Below, one piece after another: positions 24,256-37,039 of a stretch of DNA of 64,000 nt. Source of the DNA: Lojkania enalia. Taxonomy: Eukaryota > Ascomycota > Dothideomycetes > Pleosporales. The stretch covers positions 124,001 through 188,000 of the forward strand of contig ML986622.1 in assembly GCA_010094045.1 (NCBI GenBank), in the 5' to 3' direction. The position numbers and the translations under genes were made by a program. Under the pieces are notes generated by a model. The model saw only the letters and a program-made list of their open reading frames with translations, was not told the DNA's origin and ran no database searches. Every line of letters starts with the position of its first letter. Positions within the stretch are counted from its first letter, which is position 1.

Positions 24256-27200
24256 ATGGTATGTTTCACGCCTCACACCCCACTCCGAAGCCTAATCGTA
24301 GAGCTGCATGCCTGAATTCTGCAACTGACTGGTCTTCTTCAGGCTACCTTTAAAGCATTAAACGTAGAATCAGATAACGAGTCGGAGGATGAGGTCGATA
24401 ATACGAAAGAGATACAGATCGAGGAAGCCCTGAAGCTCTACCAAACCGCCCTGAAATACCACTCCGAAGGCCCCGACTCTTTCGAAAAGGCTGCCGAGGC
24501 CTACAATGACTTGTTGAATTCTGACATCTTCAAATACCCAGAATCGTTCTCAGAGTATAAGCGCCATGAATTGTATGGCGATAGCTTGGTATTCGACTCG
24601 ATCCTCCAGGACGAGTTTGACGCTGGACCTGTTCAGATCGCCAGCGGGAATGATAGCGCACCGAATACGCTGCCTCAAATACTGCACCTTTCCTACAAGA
24701 ACCATGGGCGATTCTTATTAGACACGCTGCAGGATTGGTGGCGCAAACATGGTCCTCCACCGGGACAGCAAAGCACGAGCCATATAGTCAAGGCCCTGGA
24801 AAACTTTGCTGATGCTTTGGACAAGGAAGACCAGGATTTGGACCTTTGGCTGCGGACAGCCTCTGTTGCGGCGCTTCTCGGTAGCTTGCGAATCACAAGG
24901 TTCTGTCTCGAAGCTGTGCTAGATGGAGACGACGAGTTGCTTGGTAGCATACTGCGACTTCCCGGCCTTGAGGAAGGATTTGCGGGACAGCAATTACGGG
25001 AACTGGTCTACAAGCTGGAGGATAGTCTATCTTTGATGCAGAAACCCCTGTCATCCATGAAGCGGAAGAAGCTCCCGGACACTTTGAAGAAACGTTTGAA
25101 TCCGTATGCTTTTGCCCCATTGCCATCTGACGTTCCGCAACCTCCCGCATTGAGTGTCATGCTCAACAGGATACCTGAGCCGGTTCCTCTAAATCTGAGT
25201 AAATGGGACTGGGCCGGCATAGGGGAGGTCGTTTTGCATCATTTCATGGCAGAGCAAGGCGGATTTATTGAGTTTCCGGCTGGAGCAAGCATCACCATCA
25301 ATATTCCGTCAGATGTTTCCGAACAGCAAGACGTAGCTCCTACGGTAGACAATAGCGGCGCACCGAGTAAAGGGACTTCTATGCCGCGAGAAGAAGAAGA
25401 AACCATTGCTGCTACGACCGAATCTCCCGTGGGTTTGGCGAAGGAAAAGGATAGCGAGCATGACATCAACATGGAAGATCAGGAGAAGGCTACCTCTGCG
25501 AAGATTGAGGATACTGGGTCGATAACACCTCAAGATTCTGTGCCATCTCAGTCTCGAAAACGTTCAACAGATTCTGCTGGTCTTCCTGAATCTGCCGAAG
25601 GAGGACGTGTTCGCAGCAAGCGCATCCGAGCTCGCGAATCAGTCACAGAAAGCACAATGACTGAGTCTGCAGGACCTAACTTAGCGAAACAACTAGAATA
25701 TCAGCTCTATTCTGTCATTCACGCCGACAATTGTCTTTTCGAAATTATCAATGACAGTTTTGAAAGATTGGGTGTTACTGGACTAGGATCTCCGCAAGAG
25801 TTGCGAACTTTGGTCATGAACCCTGATGCCTCGTCGACCGAGTCAATAGAGCAAGCCGCCTGCGACATATTCAAGGCTTTACAAAGCGGTGCGCCAAAAA
25901 TCGCGGCAGTCTGGCTGAGCAACGAAGCTGTCGATTTGGGAGGTATGACACGAGAGGCGGGGCTGAATGCGTTTCTTGGTTATGCCAAATCCGGTATCTC
26001 GCAAGCCTGTGTCAAGCCATTATTGGGAAGTGAGCAACTAACGGCATTTGCAAATTTGGTCAACCGGCAACGCCTTACTATCAAAGAGGTAGCATTTGCA
26101 TGGGTTGAGGCTCTGCTACTCCCAGGTTTATTCCCTACTCATGTTAGCTCTGTAAAGGAGAGCAAGTCGAGCTATATGCAGTTCCGCTGGGGGGACGATC
26201 TTAAGCGGCACCTTGTCCAGGTCATTGTGAATTTCGATGACTACATATATGAGCGTTCTGTCGAACGGCTTGCCGAGCTTAACGCCAGGATTCTGGAAGT
26301 GCGAACCCGGTCCGAAGAATTTCAACTCTCAAAAGATGATGTATCTCAGATCGAAATGATGGAAACGCTGTTTGAGTTGCATCTGGACATTTACTCGCTC
26401 ATAAAACACCCTCATAGCGGAGTGGATGCTGTTACACAGATCCTGCAAAGCGATCGTTTGGAAAGGTGGTCCTCCTTAGCGCGAGACGGGATGCAAATTC
26501 GTTCTGACTGCGACCCCGACATTGGTCTAGATGACCTGGCATTGCGACACATCTGGGCCTCGGTGTTTCAAATGAGTGTTGATGATCATCTTCAGCCAGA
26601 GCACGTGATCTATGCGATGGAGGACCTGAAGATAATCTTTCGCTCTTTAGATGGGCCTATCATCGAAGTACAGAATAATGCAGTCATGCCAGAATTGTCG
26701 GTCGCTGCTATTGACCGCGAGCTGGCTCGGATCAGCATGAAGGACTTCTTCCTTAGGGTGTTTGATCAGGATGACAAAGATCCAGTGGCTGTCATTGAAA
26801 GCCTAGAGCCCATCCTCGAACCGAGCCAGGAAGCGTCGTCGGTTGTAGAACCCGAAATGTCTGGCAACGATGAGGACCAGGCTGACTCCCAAAGTTCTAC
26901 TACGGTGGGCCACCCGCCGGAAGCCTCGACAGAGCTGCAGAATTTCCGGCCGTCGCCCCATCAAGAGATGAGAAGGTTTCTTGATACGGCTAGCGTTTCG
27001 CTGAGGCTCTCTCTTTGGCAGCGCTTAAGAGAGGCCTACGAAGCCATAGAATATCCGCCCAAAGTAGTTTCGTGTTATTTGCGAAGCATCGAAACTTTGA
27101 CTGGAGAGTTCAAAACTGCTGCCTACAAGGATTGCGTTCCAGCCGAGAGACATGTCAAGTTGCTTAGTAGGCTTCGTATCATCGATGAAGTGCTGGTTAA

Positions 27201-30200
27201 GATTCTGCAAATCATTCGCAGCGATAAGACTGCCTTTGACTGTTTGTCTTATGAGCACCTTCAGGCTTCCATGTCAGCGATTTCAGAATTGCTTCGCATC
27301 ATGACTGCAGCAAATTTTTTTGAGGATCTGATACGAGTCAATCATACCCCCACTCCTAGGTTCGAGGGCTCTCCGAATGGAACATTCCTTATGATCACTG
27401 CGAGACTTCACGATGTGCAATTACGCGCTTGGATCCTGCAGTACCACCTCTTGAAGGAAGGAATTACTCAGACACCGGAAGCCTTCCCGACGCCATCCGA
27501 CGATCTATTCGAATTTATTCGCCATGTACATTATGCAACTGGCGTTCGAGGGTTCTGTCATCTTGCTGGCCGACTGTTCCTCAGACTCGCAAAGGACGAG
27601 ATTCTTCGTCTAGACGATGTAATCGATAGCAGTAATCGCGACACCGAGTTCGCGCAGGTGTTGTACGATCTTTACGGCTTGAAGACGTTCGATCAGCCAT
27701 TGGACTGTCACGAGTTTGGGGCCTCCCCCGAAGTTCTGGACAAGAGGACCGCACTGCAGCTGTTGCCATTCATCATGTCACAAGCCGCCAAAATCAATAT
27801 CAAGGACCTTCCAAAGACGGACCTCAAAGTTACTATCGAGAAGGTGCATGGTGCTCTCGGCCGCCCGAAGACGAACGAAGACATTTCCATGAACCGAAAG
27901 ATTCTAACAACGTATTTCAAGTCGCCCGTGAATCCTATCTCCCTATTCAATTGTCTGAAAGGCGTCGGATCCCTCTCGACGAAGCATATACCCGATCAAG
28001 TAGCTGTCGCTGCTTCTAAGGGATGGTACTATCTGATGGGCAACATTGGGTTGAACAAGTTCCGATCGCAGAAAAGATTAACTCCGGGGCCTACCGAAGA
28101 TCTAAACTTTGCCCAAGCCTTCTTCTTGCAGGATCTCGAATATTCAGTGGAACGATGGGAGACCTGGTATCGAATGGCCCAAGCAAATGATTCCCAGCTC
28201 GAAGAATCAGTATCTTGGAATGCGGATAAGATTAACAACAGCAGTGTAGAACTAATTCACTTTCAACGAGCGGCGATCCATTGCTATGTGATGGCGGTAG
28301 CATGTGCCTTCCGCGACGCTGACCCCTCCTCTGAGACGATGACGAAAGTATCGGAAATGTACGCGGATTTCGGCAACAGAATATATGCTTCATCACGAGA
28401 ACCGTTCAACATGGCGGCATTCAAGGTTCGCGAAAACGAGCAAAAGTACTATAGCGGCAATACTCTGTATCAGAATATCCCTTTCAGCCCGTTGTCTGAA
28501 TATACTGCCTGGAAGTTTTCCAGTGTCTTGTTCAGACGCGCCATCAAAGGCAATCCGGACAAGTGGTGGTATGTAAATTGCTCAGTCCTTCCTCTGACTA
28601 AGCTGACGGCTTATAGGAACTACTACATGCTCGGAAAATGCCTCTGGAAAATGTACTGCGCCAATGCAGATGCCGTTTTTGCTGCTGTTTCTAGGGGAGA
28701 GGCCCCGCCGCAAGTTAAAGGTCCGACTTGGGAAGAAGTTGTCGAAGCCATTGTTAGCGCCATCGAGATGCTGCCGGAGAAGAAAGAACGACACCAACCT
28801 ATCTTGGAACCTCACTACAAGCTTGTTGCTATTGTGCACAAACTGTTCCAACGAAGAGCTGTCGATCACGAAAAGGGAGAACAGATGTTGCGTGAGACTC
28901 CTTTCTCACAAAATATTGCTAGCCCCGAAAATGCGGACGACTGGGAGCGGTATATCATTGCTGTGCTAAAGGCACTAAGAGCAGCAGACAAGCAGAGCTG
29001 GCATCACCGGATCGTCGCTCGCTCCGCTCATGTCATCTACGACGACAATAAGGAGCCTGTCGTCGCCTTGGCTGCCAAGCAGGAGCTTACCGAACGTATT
29101 TTCACCAAGACCATGGCTGTACAGGTTTGGAAGCCCGAGAATGAACGACCCGGTAGACATTTTGTGTATACATCACGATATACGCGCTTCTTCGTCATGC
29201 TGTTAGTGCAAACTGGAGATAAAACAAATCTAGAAGCATTGGCAAGGCGTGTGCGGAGGAAGACTACAGACTTTTTCGAACACTCTAAATTATGGCAAGA
29301 CCTCTGCCTATCTTACCTCAAGCTTCTGCGCTATTCCGGAAAGATAAGAATTCTCGACGGCCACGAAGATGCTGTCTTCAAGGCCATCAATAATGATGAG
29401 TTCCAGGTTCGAGCCGCTCGATTGGAAGCCTGGTGTCAAGCACCAACAACACAGAACCCCATTCTAGATGTTCTCCGCGACGTTATTGAGCTTAAGCGCC
29501 TCAATAACGGCCTAATGAAAGCCCTTCTTATCGATGATCTTATCGGCGATACATACGCTTTATTGTATGAAACGATTGGACCGACGTTACAGCATTTGCC
29601 TTCAGAGCAGCCGCAGCAACAGAAACAGCATATGCAACATCCGCAGCTCCTGGCGGGTCAATCAACCCAACCCGTTCCGGGACCGCTAGCCATGCCATTG
29701 ATGGCTCAAGTGCAAGTCGATGGTCCCTCAGAAGTCCCGCCAAATTCGAATACGCCTTTTAGTATCTACCATCCAAATCAGCTACAGGCCCCTCCTCCAC
29801 CTCAGCCTGACGTGACAGCGCGTCCCCGCGCAAAAGCCGTCGGCCGCCGAGAAATTCAGCGGAAGGCAGAGGCATGTGCCGCTAAGCCAGCAGTACCAGT
29901 GGCTGCCCCTACCACAATCCCCATTCGATCACCCCCTGCGAGCGGTCAGCCTCCGCTTCTCACCACTCCCCGATTTTCTCCTGAGAAGGCGACGGCTGAG
30001 CCTATCCCACCTCAAGCGCCCGAGCAATTGCAAGTTCCAAACAGCGGAACTGCGACCACTGCCGCAAGTGTCGCCAATGTGGAGAGTAGTGCACCTGCGT
30101 CAATGCATGATAGCGCAGATGACGAGAGCGAGCTCAGCGAGCTCGACGATTCGGAGGTCCAGGAGATGAGGGAAGAGATTGAAGATATTCACGATCCGGA

Positions 30201-30333
30201 AGATGAGGGAGCATCTTCCAAACCGATGTTCCCATACTTGCAGGTTAGCAAGGAGAAGGCGACGAAAACCAGTAGCCCACGCGACGGAAATGGGCGGGAT
30301 GGGATAGCCGAGGAGAAAAAGTCCCCTACCTAG
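24256..30333 (+). CDS. HIR3: HIR histone chaperone complex subunit Hir3 (CABIN1-like)
   Basis: Large scaffold subunit of the HIR complex, which deposits H3-H4 independently of replication and represses histone genes. The start is ATG alone (24256-24258). After an 84-nt intron the frame resumes at 24343 with ATFKALNVESDNESEDEVDN, giving TKEIQIEEALKLYQTALKYH, a TPR-like opening conserved in the family. The frame then runs to 30333. A 48-nt segment, 28569-28616, has GTATGT, CTGAC and TATAG signals and looks like an intron without a stop; removing it joins DKWW to NYYMLGKCLWKM. Length is 1981 aa spliced (1997 if retained). Acidic/Ser-rich linkers lie at about residues 320-410 and 830-880, and a Pro/Gln-rich tail ends in an acidic SELSELDDSE segment. 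No enzymatic motif. Confidence 0.92.
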
Positions 30334-31327
30334 ATTATGATGCGGTAAGTTTTTCGGCGGGGCTTAGACAATTATATTTTTCGTGAGCCTCGAGCTCTTT
30401 GTTGTCCTTAGGTTTAATCAAGGGCTTGTAGGATATATGTTATGGCATGGTGGGAACTGTTCAAAAAGGACCATGGTAGTGGCGTTCTCAGTGTTTTCAG
30501 ATCATCGAGATTGTATTTATGTTTTATTCTAGATACCCTTCTAGGCTAGGGATCGGTATGGAATTTAAATATGACTAGTCCATCTTTCGTGGCTCTGCCG
30601 TTTTCGGAAGTTTCGAATATTGCACAAAGAAATCAAGCTGGATAAAGAGATGAATTCAGCTCTTTTCATGTTCTCGCCTTATTCATCCCATGTCCCTAAC
30701 AGCTTTATCGACATTTAAAAGATTTGAGTTATCTGTTGAACTCTATCACCGCACGTCACCTCCATTATCACCCAAACTCATTCTCTTAAGGGAATATATT
30801 CGAGATTTCACGCCGCAAAGTACATGTACCTTTATTTCCTCTGGAATAATCTTCTGTCTTTTGTTTACAAGTTTTTATCACGTTGGTCGCTTTGTCACTT
30901 TGGATATCTCATGCTGGCAATGCCCTCTACCGATTTTAACACTGCATTTTCCTTATATCTTATCTCGCAGTCACTAAACTACGCTTGTTTTCCTACTCAC
31001 AAGGTGACTTTGGTGTTGCATGAAAGTTAGGACAAGAGCTTTTCCACCGCTGGAGTACCACATGGGTCAACCGCGACTGACTTATCAACGAGAACAGTGA
31101 TTGCAAAGTGAAACAAGGAAATGGGACTGGTTACCTGAATTTTAGTATACAAGCACTAGGTCCACTACCAATAACTCCTTAACAGCAATTTCCAAGTCTT
31201 CTCTTCCTAGCACACGTCTTGTAAACGCTTCCGTTAAGGCTTCGCGCATCTCTCTGAGCGGGTTATATTCAAATCGCTACTTGTAATTATATATTATTCT
31301 TATTCCCACCCCTCCCCCACTACAATC
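30334..31327. other. Intergenic region after HIR3
   Basis: 994 bp, moderately AT-rich, with only short open frames. It holds the HIR3 3' flank and the promoter of the small gene at 31328, whose last 60 bp are C/T-rich. No other feature was seen. Confidence 0.45.
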
Positions 31328-32009
31328 ATGCAGGCATCGGGATCGGGCATATCACCGCGTGGCGGTTCCTCATCGGGTGGTCCTGGCCGCGGCGGCCAGA
31401 GCTCCTCCTCGCAACCTACCTCTCCGCGCTTAGTCCGCGACGGCAGTACTCCAGAGCGCGCAGTCCTCTCGCTTGCGCTACAGAACGACCCCAGCGATCA
31501 ATTCACCTACCTCGTGCAACACTTCAACTACTGGCTCCTGACGAATGCCATCGAGGGACGGTACTACAGCCAGATAGGCTTCAGCGTCACCGATCCTGCA
31601 ACAGGCCGGGAGGTTGAGTGGGCTCGCCCTCTCTTAGTGCCGACTACTCCGCCCTTCGCGCGACAGAACAAGGAGGTTGATGATGCCAAGGGCCGGCTTC
31701 TTAAGAAAGAGAATAATTCTAAATCTCCAAAGGGTATGCCAGCTTCAAGCTTCATTGTCAAGATGATTGGACATCGTATTGAGATCTGAACTGACAATTG
31801 ATATAGGCACATCATTCTAGGTCTCAACTCTAATCAAAAAGCCTTCAGACGATAGCAGTCCCAACTCCGAAGCCCCTGGTTTTATAGGTTCTTCTCGTAA
31901 GTTCTGCACTGCTTCAGTCTTGCGCCAAAACCAACCTGACCGATCAGGCGGAGGTCACGGTTGCGGTCCAGGTTCACCGGGCGTAGGTGATGCTGGTGTT
32001 ACTGCGTAG
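31328..32009 (+). CDS. Small protein of unknown function
   Basis: Three exons, 31328-31733, 31849-31896 and 31948-32009, give 171 aa. The N-terminus is Gly/Ser-rich (residues 1-35). The core, about residues 45-130, looks folded: QFTYLVQHFNYWLLTNAIEG, RYYSQIGFSVTDP, EVEWARPLLVP. The C-terminus is Gly-rich (GGHGCGPGSPGVGDAG). I do not recognise the family. The first exon is well supported by codon-like sequence. The second acceptor was chosen because it is the only one near that avoids a quick stop and gives a sensible DDSSPNSEAPGF segment, so the 3' half is less certain. No signal peptide or membrane segment was seen. Confidence 0.6.
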
Positions 32010-32988
32010 GCGGCTCATGCCATATCCTCGTATCCTATTCTAGACGGTTCTCAGAGGCTAGAAGTGTCGCTAACAAATATACGTGGAGCGAGTGTTTTGC
32101 ATTAGGCAGCAGAGTATATGGGTTTCAAGTAGTTGGATAGTTTAGCGTTTTGGCTAGAATCATGATTCATATTATGTCATGAGATCGCTCGGTATAGACG
32201 ATTAGATTACAATATAAGAGATACTCATGGAACAGAGGGCCGATGTCACTCAGGCCTAATACACCTCTTTCCTTCGTCTTCTGATGCGTGTGCATAGTAT
32301 GGTGTTGGCTGAATCACTGCACGGTATGGCTTTAATCGTCGGCGAATAGGAAATGAGGGGCTATATAACGTATTAATGACTGAAGACTGGCGAAAGAACG
32401 AACTAATTATAAGGAACGTTGCTTTATACTGGAGCTGAACAAGGGTGCACTAGCCATTCCACCGGGCCGTCCGAGGCTTCACGAATCCGTGCAAGTTCCA
32501 TATATTGCGTGCAGTTTGGTCGCATGCAGTAGTTTCCATCGAGAAGCCATAGAAACCACACTTGCGACAACTTCAAGCACCCTAGAGCCTTGCCAACAGC
32601 AACCATGCACCAATCTGGAGCCTCCACGCCAAGTTTCATGCGTCGCATGGCCAGTGCCGCCTCGGTGACCACGCGAGCAGTGTGACGTCCTAAATCCGCC
32701 TCAGCATGGTTGCGTGACTACCGGAACCAGATATTTACTGTACAGCATTGCAACCTGTAAAGCAATAGATGCCTACTGCAGGGTCATTCCGATGTTCGTG
32801 GTTCTGAGGCTGCCTCTCAACACAGCTCGTTACGGGACCTTGCTAGCTCCGCCCGAATGCTTCTTACACCGCGAACCTACGCACTCGCCCAAGTCGCGGA
32901 CGAGGGCACCAGCCACCCTAGACCCTCATATTTCCTACTGACTCCCTCGCGAAAGGAGTTGCTTGCAGAGGAACAGCGAGCGCGTAGG
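32010..32988. other. Intergenic region before the esterase gene
   Basis: 979 bp with no supported gene. The final 130 bp (32857-32988) stay open in the frame of the next gene, so part of this region could be coding if an upstream start is used. Confidence 0.4.
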
Positions 32989-35900
32989 ATGCTCCTACTG
33001 CATCAGACCGGGTCCGTGAAGGTGGGAGAGGTTGTCCGGTGAGCAGCTACCTATGACGCTACGCCCAACATACTGTGCTGCCCTCGTATGTTTTGTCGAT
33101 TCCCACATCCAGAAGTCCATGTTGCAAGCATAGCTCCGCCAGTCGATGGGGAATACGGACTCTTAGCATCTCAAGCAGCAATCCGCAGCTGGTGGCGAAG
33201 TGGCAAAACATACCGGGCTACCATAGTATTGCCTGCAGCATCTAGGCCAACAAACTGACGATATGCAGATACACCGTCACATATACCCCCTCCGAGGACC
33301 GAATTCTGCCGACGCCTGCCTTCCTACACGTTAAGATCAAGAACAACGCTGCGATACCTCTCCGCGCCGCCTATCTCCACGGACCCTATACCCTTCATGT
33401 CGCAACGTACCCCTCGTCCTTCAATCCGAATAAGAAGGTCGAATCGCCGAAACGAGATGGCGTGCCGGAGTTCGAGCCAAATCTCAAGGCTAGCGGGTCC
33501 TGGACTGCAAGGCTGACGGTTCCAGAGCACATAAGAGAATTTGGGGGTCAGAGGAATAGCGCGGATGCGGACGGGTTGCCGAAGAGTGCAACATGGATAA
33601 TTGAGATTGCCTCGCAGATTATCTTCTCCCAGTCTGCTTCCGTGAGCTTTGAACTGCTCGTGGCCCGAGACGAACGTTCGCTCGATTTAGGCTTCAGTGC
33701 CGCGACGGGCAATGGCTATGGAGCTCCGGGACAAATGCAGGACCACCAACAGAGTAAGCACTCACATAGCGCGCGGCATCCGGTGCAGCCCAAGGGCGTG
33801 TATTCCCAGGCTATAAGGCTGATTGTGGATGATACTACAAGTCTGTGGAACAGGCCGGAACTCCCGGAGTGGGATCACACTGATGAGCACTTGTTGCGGC
33901 GCAGGTCGCGAGAAAGTCATCGCGAATCGCATGAGGAAGTCCGGAAGCAAAAGAAGATTCACCTCGTTATCTTAACCCATGGATTGCATAGCAACCTAGG
34001 CGCCGATATGTTATATTTGAAGGAGAGTATTGATGCAACAGCCAAGCAAGCTCGAGAAGACCGGCGAAAACGAAGAGAAGAGGAGGCAAAATTCCGATCC
34101 CAGGAGGCGAAAGGGAAAGATATATCTATAGCACTCTTGTCGGGCGACCAAGAAAGCTTACCCGAAGACGCTGAAGACGAGGATGACGAGGAAGTCGTCG
34201 TTCGGGGGTATGGGGGTAATGTAATACGGACAGAGCGAGGCATACAGTATCTCGGCAAAAGGCTGGCAAAGTATGTCCTCGAGTTGACTTATCCTGACCA
34301 GCCTTTCCTCCCTTTGAAAAAGTCAATGGGCAAAAAGCTTCATACTACCTTCTCACCCACGAAAGATAAGCCGGATGAGGGCGTTCCCTCACATTCTGGG
34401 AGCACTGTCCATCACCCTCACACACAGAACCATACGCGGGCTTATAAGTATACCAGCATCAGCTTCGTTGGTCATTCTCTCGGGGGAGTCGTCCAGACTT
34501 ATGCCATTGCATACATCTACAAGCACTCTCCGCGATTCTTTGAGAACATCAAGCCCGTCAACTTTGTCGCTATGGCCTCTCCGTTTTTGGGTCTGAGCAA
34601 CGAGAATCCGATGTATGTGAAGTTTGCCTTGGATTTTGGCTTGGTGGGGCGTACTGGCCAAGATCTCGGTCTCACTTGGAGGGCCCCTACCCTGGCTAAG
34701 AGTGGATGGTCGGCGATGGTTAGTGGCCTTGGGGCACAGTCTAGTAAAGACAACCATCAAGATGACCCAGGAGCTAAACCGCTTTTGCGAATCCTCCCGA
34801 CAGGCCCAGCCCATTCCGTCTTGAGGATGTTCCGGAACAGGACTGTGTATTCAAATGTCGTCAATGACGGCATTGTGCCTCTTCGCACCAGCTGCTTATT
34901 ATTCCTCGATTGGCGTGGCTTGGGTAGGGTCGAGAAAGCACGGCGGGAGAATGGTCTTATTGGGACCGTTGCCGGGTGGGGTTGGGGCCAATTGACAGGC
35001 CAAAACACATCCCCCAATCCATCTCGGGTGGGAATTTCGGACGACGAGCATGAAGGAGTTGACTCTCCTTCCTTCTCCGGAGACGATACCGCTGTCCCGC
35101 AGCCCAGTGTCAATATCACGAACCAGGACGATGAGGCTCAGGCAGCTGCAGAGCCGAGTGCTCATCAGTTTTTAGATGGTCAGAAGCGGGATCCCGAAGG
35201 CCAAGTCCCTGACTACCCGACTCAGTTCGGTGCTTTGTCGACACTGTGGAGCTACATTCGGCCATCAGGCAAACACACTTCGAAAGATAAGAAGATGTTT
35301 AAGAGGAGTCAGACAATCCAGAATGGACGATCTGATTCGACCATGCCTTCTACGTCGGATGCGTCTTCCTCCCGGAAACCTGAGCAACCAAAAAAAAGAC
35401 CCCCAGCAACCCGCGGTGACTCTATTGTGAACGACCCGAACCATCCTTCTGCGCCGCCGAAGACAACGATCTTTGAATCTGCTGGAGATATTATTAATCC
35501 TCCAGTCCCTCCCAGCTCTTGGATCATTGATCCAGCAGTACGAGCACGCACCATTTTCCACGATCGTATTTACCATCCTGAGGATATTCCCCCACCACCC
35601 GCGAAACGTCCAAAGTACGGGCGCTCATTCTCAAGCGAAGGCAGCGGGGCCACCCAAACGTCTGAACAGAGCAACGAAGAAGGCGGTGTGCGGGTTGAAG
35701 AAAAGATTGCCCGTGCCTATCATAAAGATCTGTCATGGCGGAAGGTCTTGGTTCGTCTTGAGCCAGATGCTCACAACAACATCATAGTCAGACGAATGTT
35801 TGCCAATGCATATGGTTGGCCTGTGGTCAAGCACCTGTGCGATACTCACTTCGCTGATACTTATAGTGCGACGACCCGTGATGAGAATGAGCCTGCTCTC

Positions 35901-36572
35901 GATCGAGCGCAGGGCATCGACAAACCTGTTCAAACAGACGGTGAGCATGTCAAAGGGCAGAGCGATGCGGCGCCGCCCATCGAGCGCACAGAGAGCGAGC
36001 TCAGGGAGGTTGCCGACGAACTATCGCCGCTCCAAACCCACCCGAAGCAGCCTCGCCGGCAGCTCACAGCCGACTCTTCCCTAAGCAAAGACTCTGCACT
36101 CTGGGATGATTCATACTTTGATGGCACGTCGGATGAGGACGACGAGGAATTTGACGACCGGAATGCGCTGCAGAAGTTCTTACAGCTGCAATCGCCCAAG
36201 CTCAAGCCTGGCTCACCAACAAGTCCCAAAACGCTCGGCGGCATTGGTACGAGCGACGCAGAAATCGCCGACTTTCTATCTGCCTCACCGCCGCCAATCG
36301 ATGTTCACCGCGGCCTTGGTGCATCGCCGCGTAAGTCGTCGAGCATTCAGCACGAGCCCGATTCTCTCGAGTCTATGCGAGGCCCATTCAGCAAGAATCA
36401 CCATGCATCTAACCTACCGCAGCCACCCTCGGGCAACATTAGTGGCGTAGGACTTCGGAGATCATTGGACCTTGATTCACCAACGTCTCCGCAAACGGGC
36501 CGAGCGAGAAGTGGCAGCGGAGGCGTTGCGGAACAGGTGGCTCGATTTAGTTTTTCGAAAGATCGTACATAG
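32989..36572 (+). CDS. DUF676 (ROG1-like) lipase/serine esterase
   Basis: Alpha/beta-hydrolase of the DUF676 family, predicted lipid esterase in the cytosol or on lipid-droplet or ER membranes. Two exons, 32989-33038 and 33269-36572, give 1117 aa. N-terminal region MLLLHQTGSVKVGEVVRYTV.. with PLRAAYLHGPYTLHVATYP is a C2-like domain usual in the larger fungal members. The hydrolase core starts at IHLVILTHGLHSN and carries the nucleophile elbow FVGHSLGGVV (Ser about 420), then YSNVVNDGIVPLRTSCLLFL. A Glu/Asp-rich insert interrupts the core, around EDEDDEEVVV. The C-terminal third is disordered Ser/Pro-rich, with an ordered island near KVLVRLEPDAHNNIIVRRMF. The frame is open upstream to 32857 (RKELLAEEQRARRMLLLHQ), so a longer N-terminus is possible. 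Confidence 0.9.
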
Positions 36573-37039
36573 AACTTCGGATAGATGTCTATTAATGCAG
36601 AATTCTAGATTCCCACGAATGACAACAGCGTACGGATATGTCGTAATGTATCGTGGTATGTATATTTCCAATGCATCTACTATAATTCCAGACTTCTTGC
36701 TCCGGGCCCCTGTGAATGGGAAGTTCCTTCTTCATGTTGCTGTCCGTCTTGTGACTGCGTCGCCACGTGCCGCCAGTGACTTTCACCGCTAATGCCAATA
36801 CTTCCCTGTTTGTTGACAGTCTCCTCTCGGCGGAGCCTCGGCAATACCTCTTGATCATAGTTTACCTCTTCATCCTTTATTCACTATCGTCGGCCTTAGC
36901 GTCGTCTTTTGCGCCGCATGCTCGCCCTACGTCAACCTCACCTCCGAGCCTCCACACCAACTCTTCAATCTTCCTCTATCGCTCACGCCTCTTTATTCAC
37001 CCCTCCGTGGGCTGTTCGAGGGACTGACAGCTCACCACG
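36573..37039. other. Intergenic region, promoter of the gene at 37040
   Basis: 467 bp. The last 200 bp are pyrimidine-rich on the plus strand, typical of a fungal 5' flank. No specific site was found. Confidence 0.4.
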
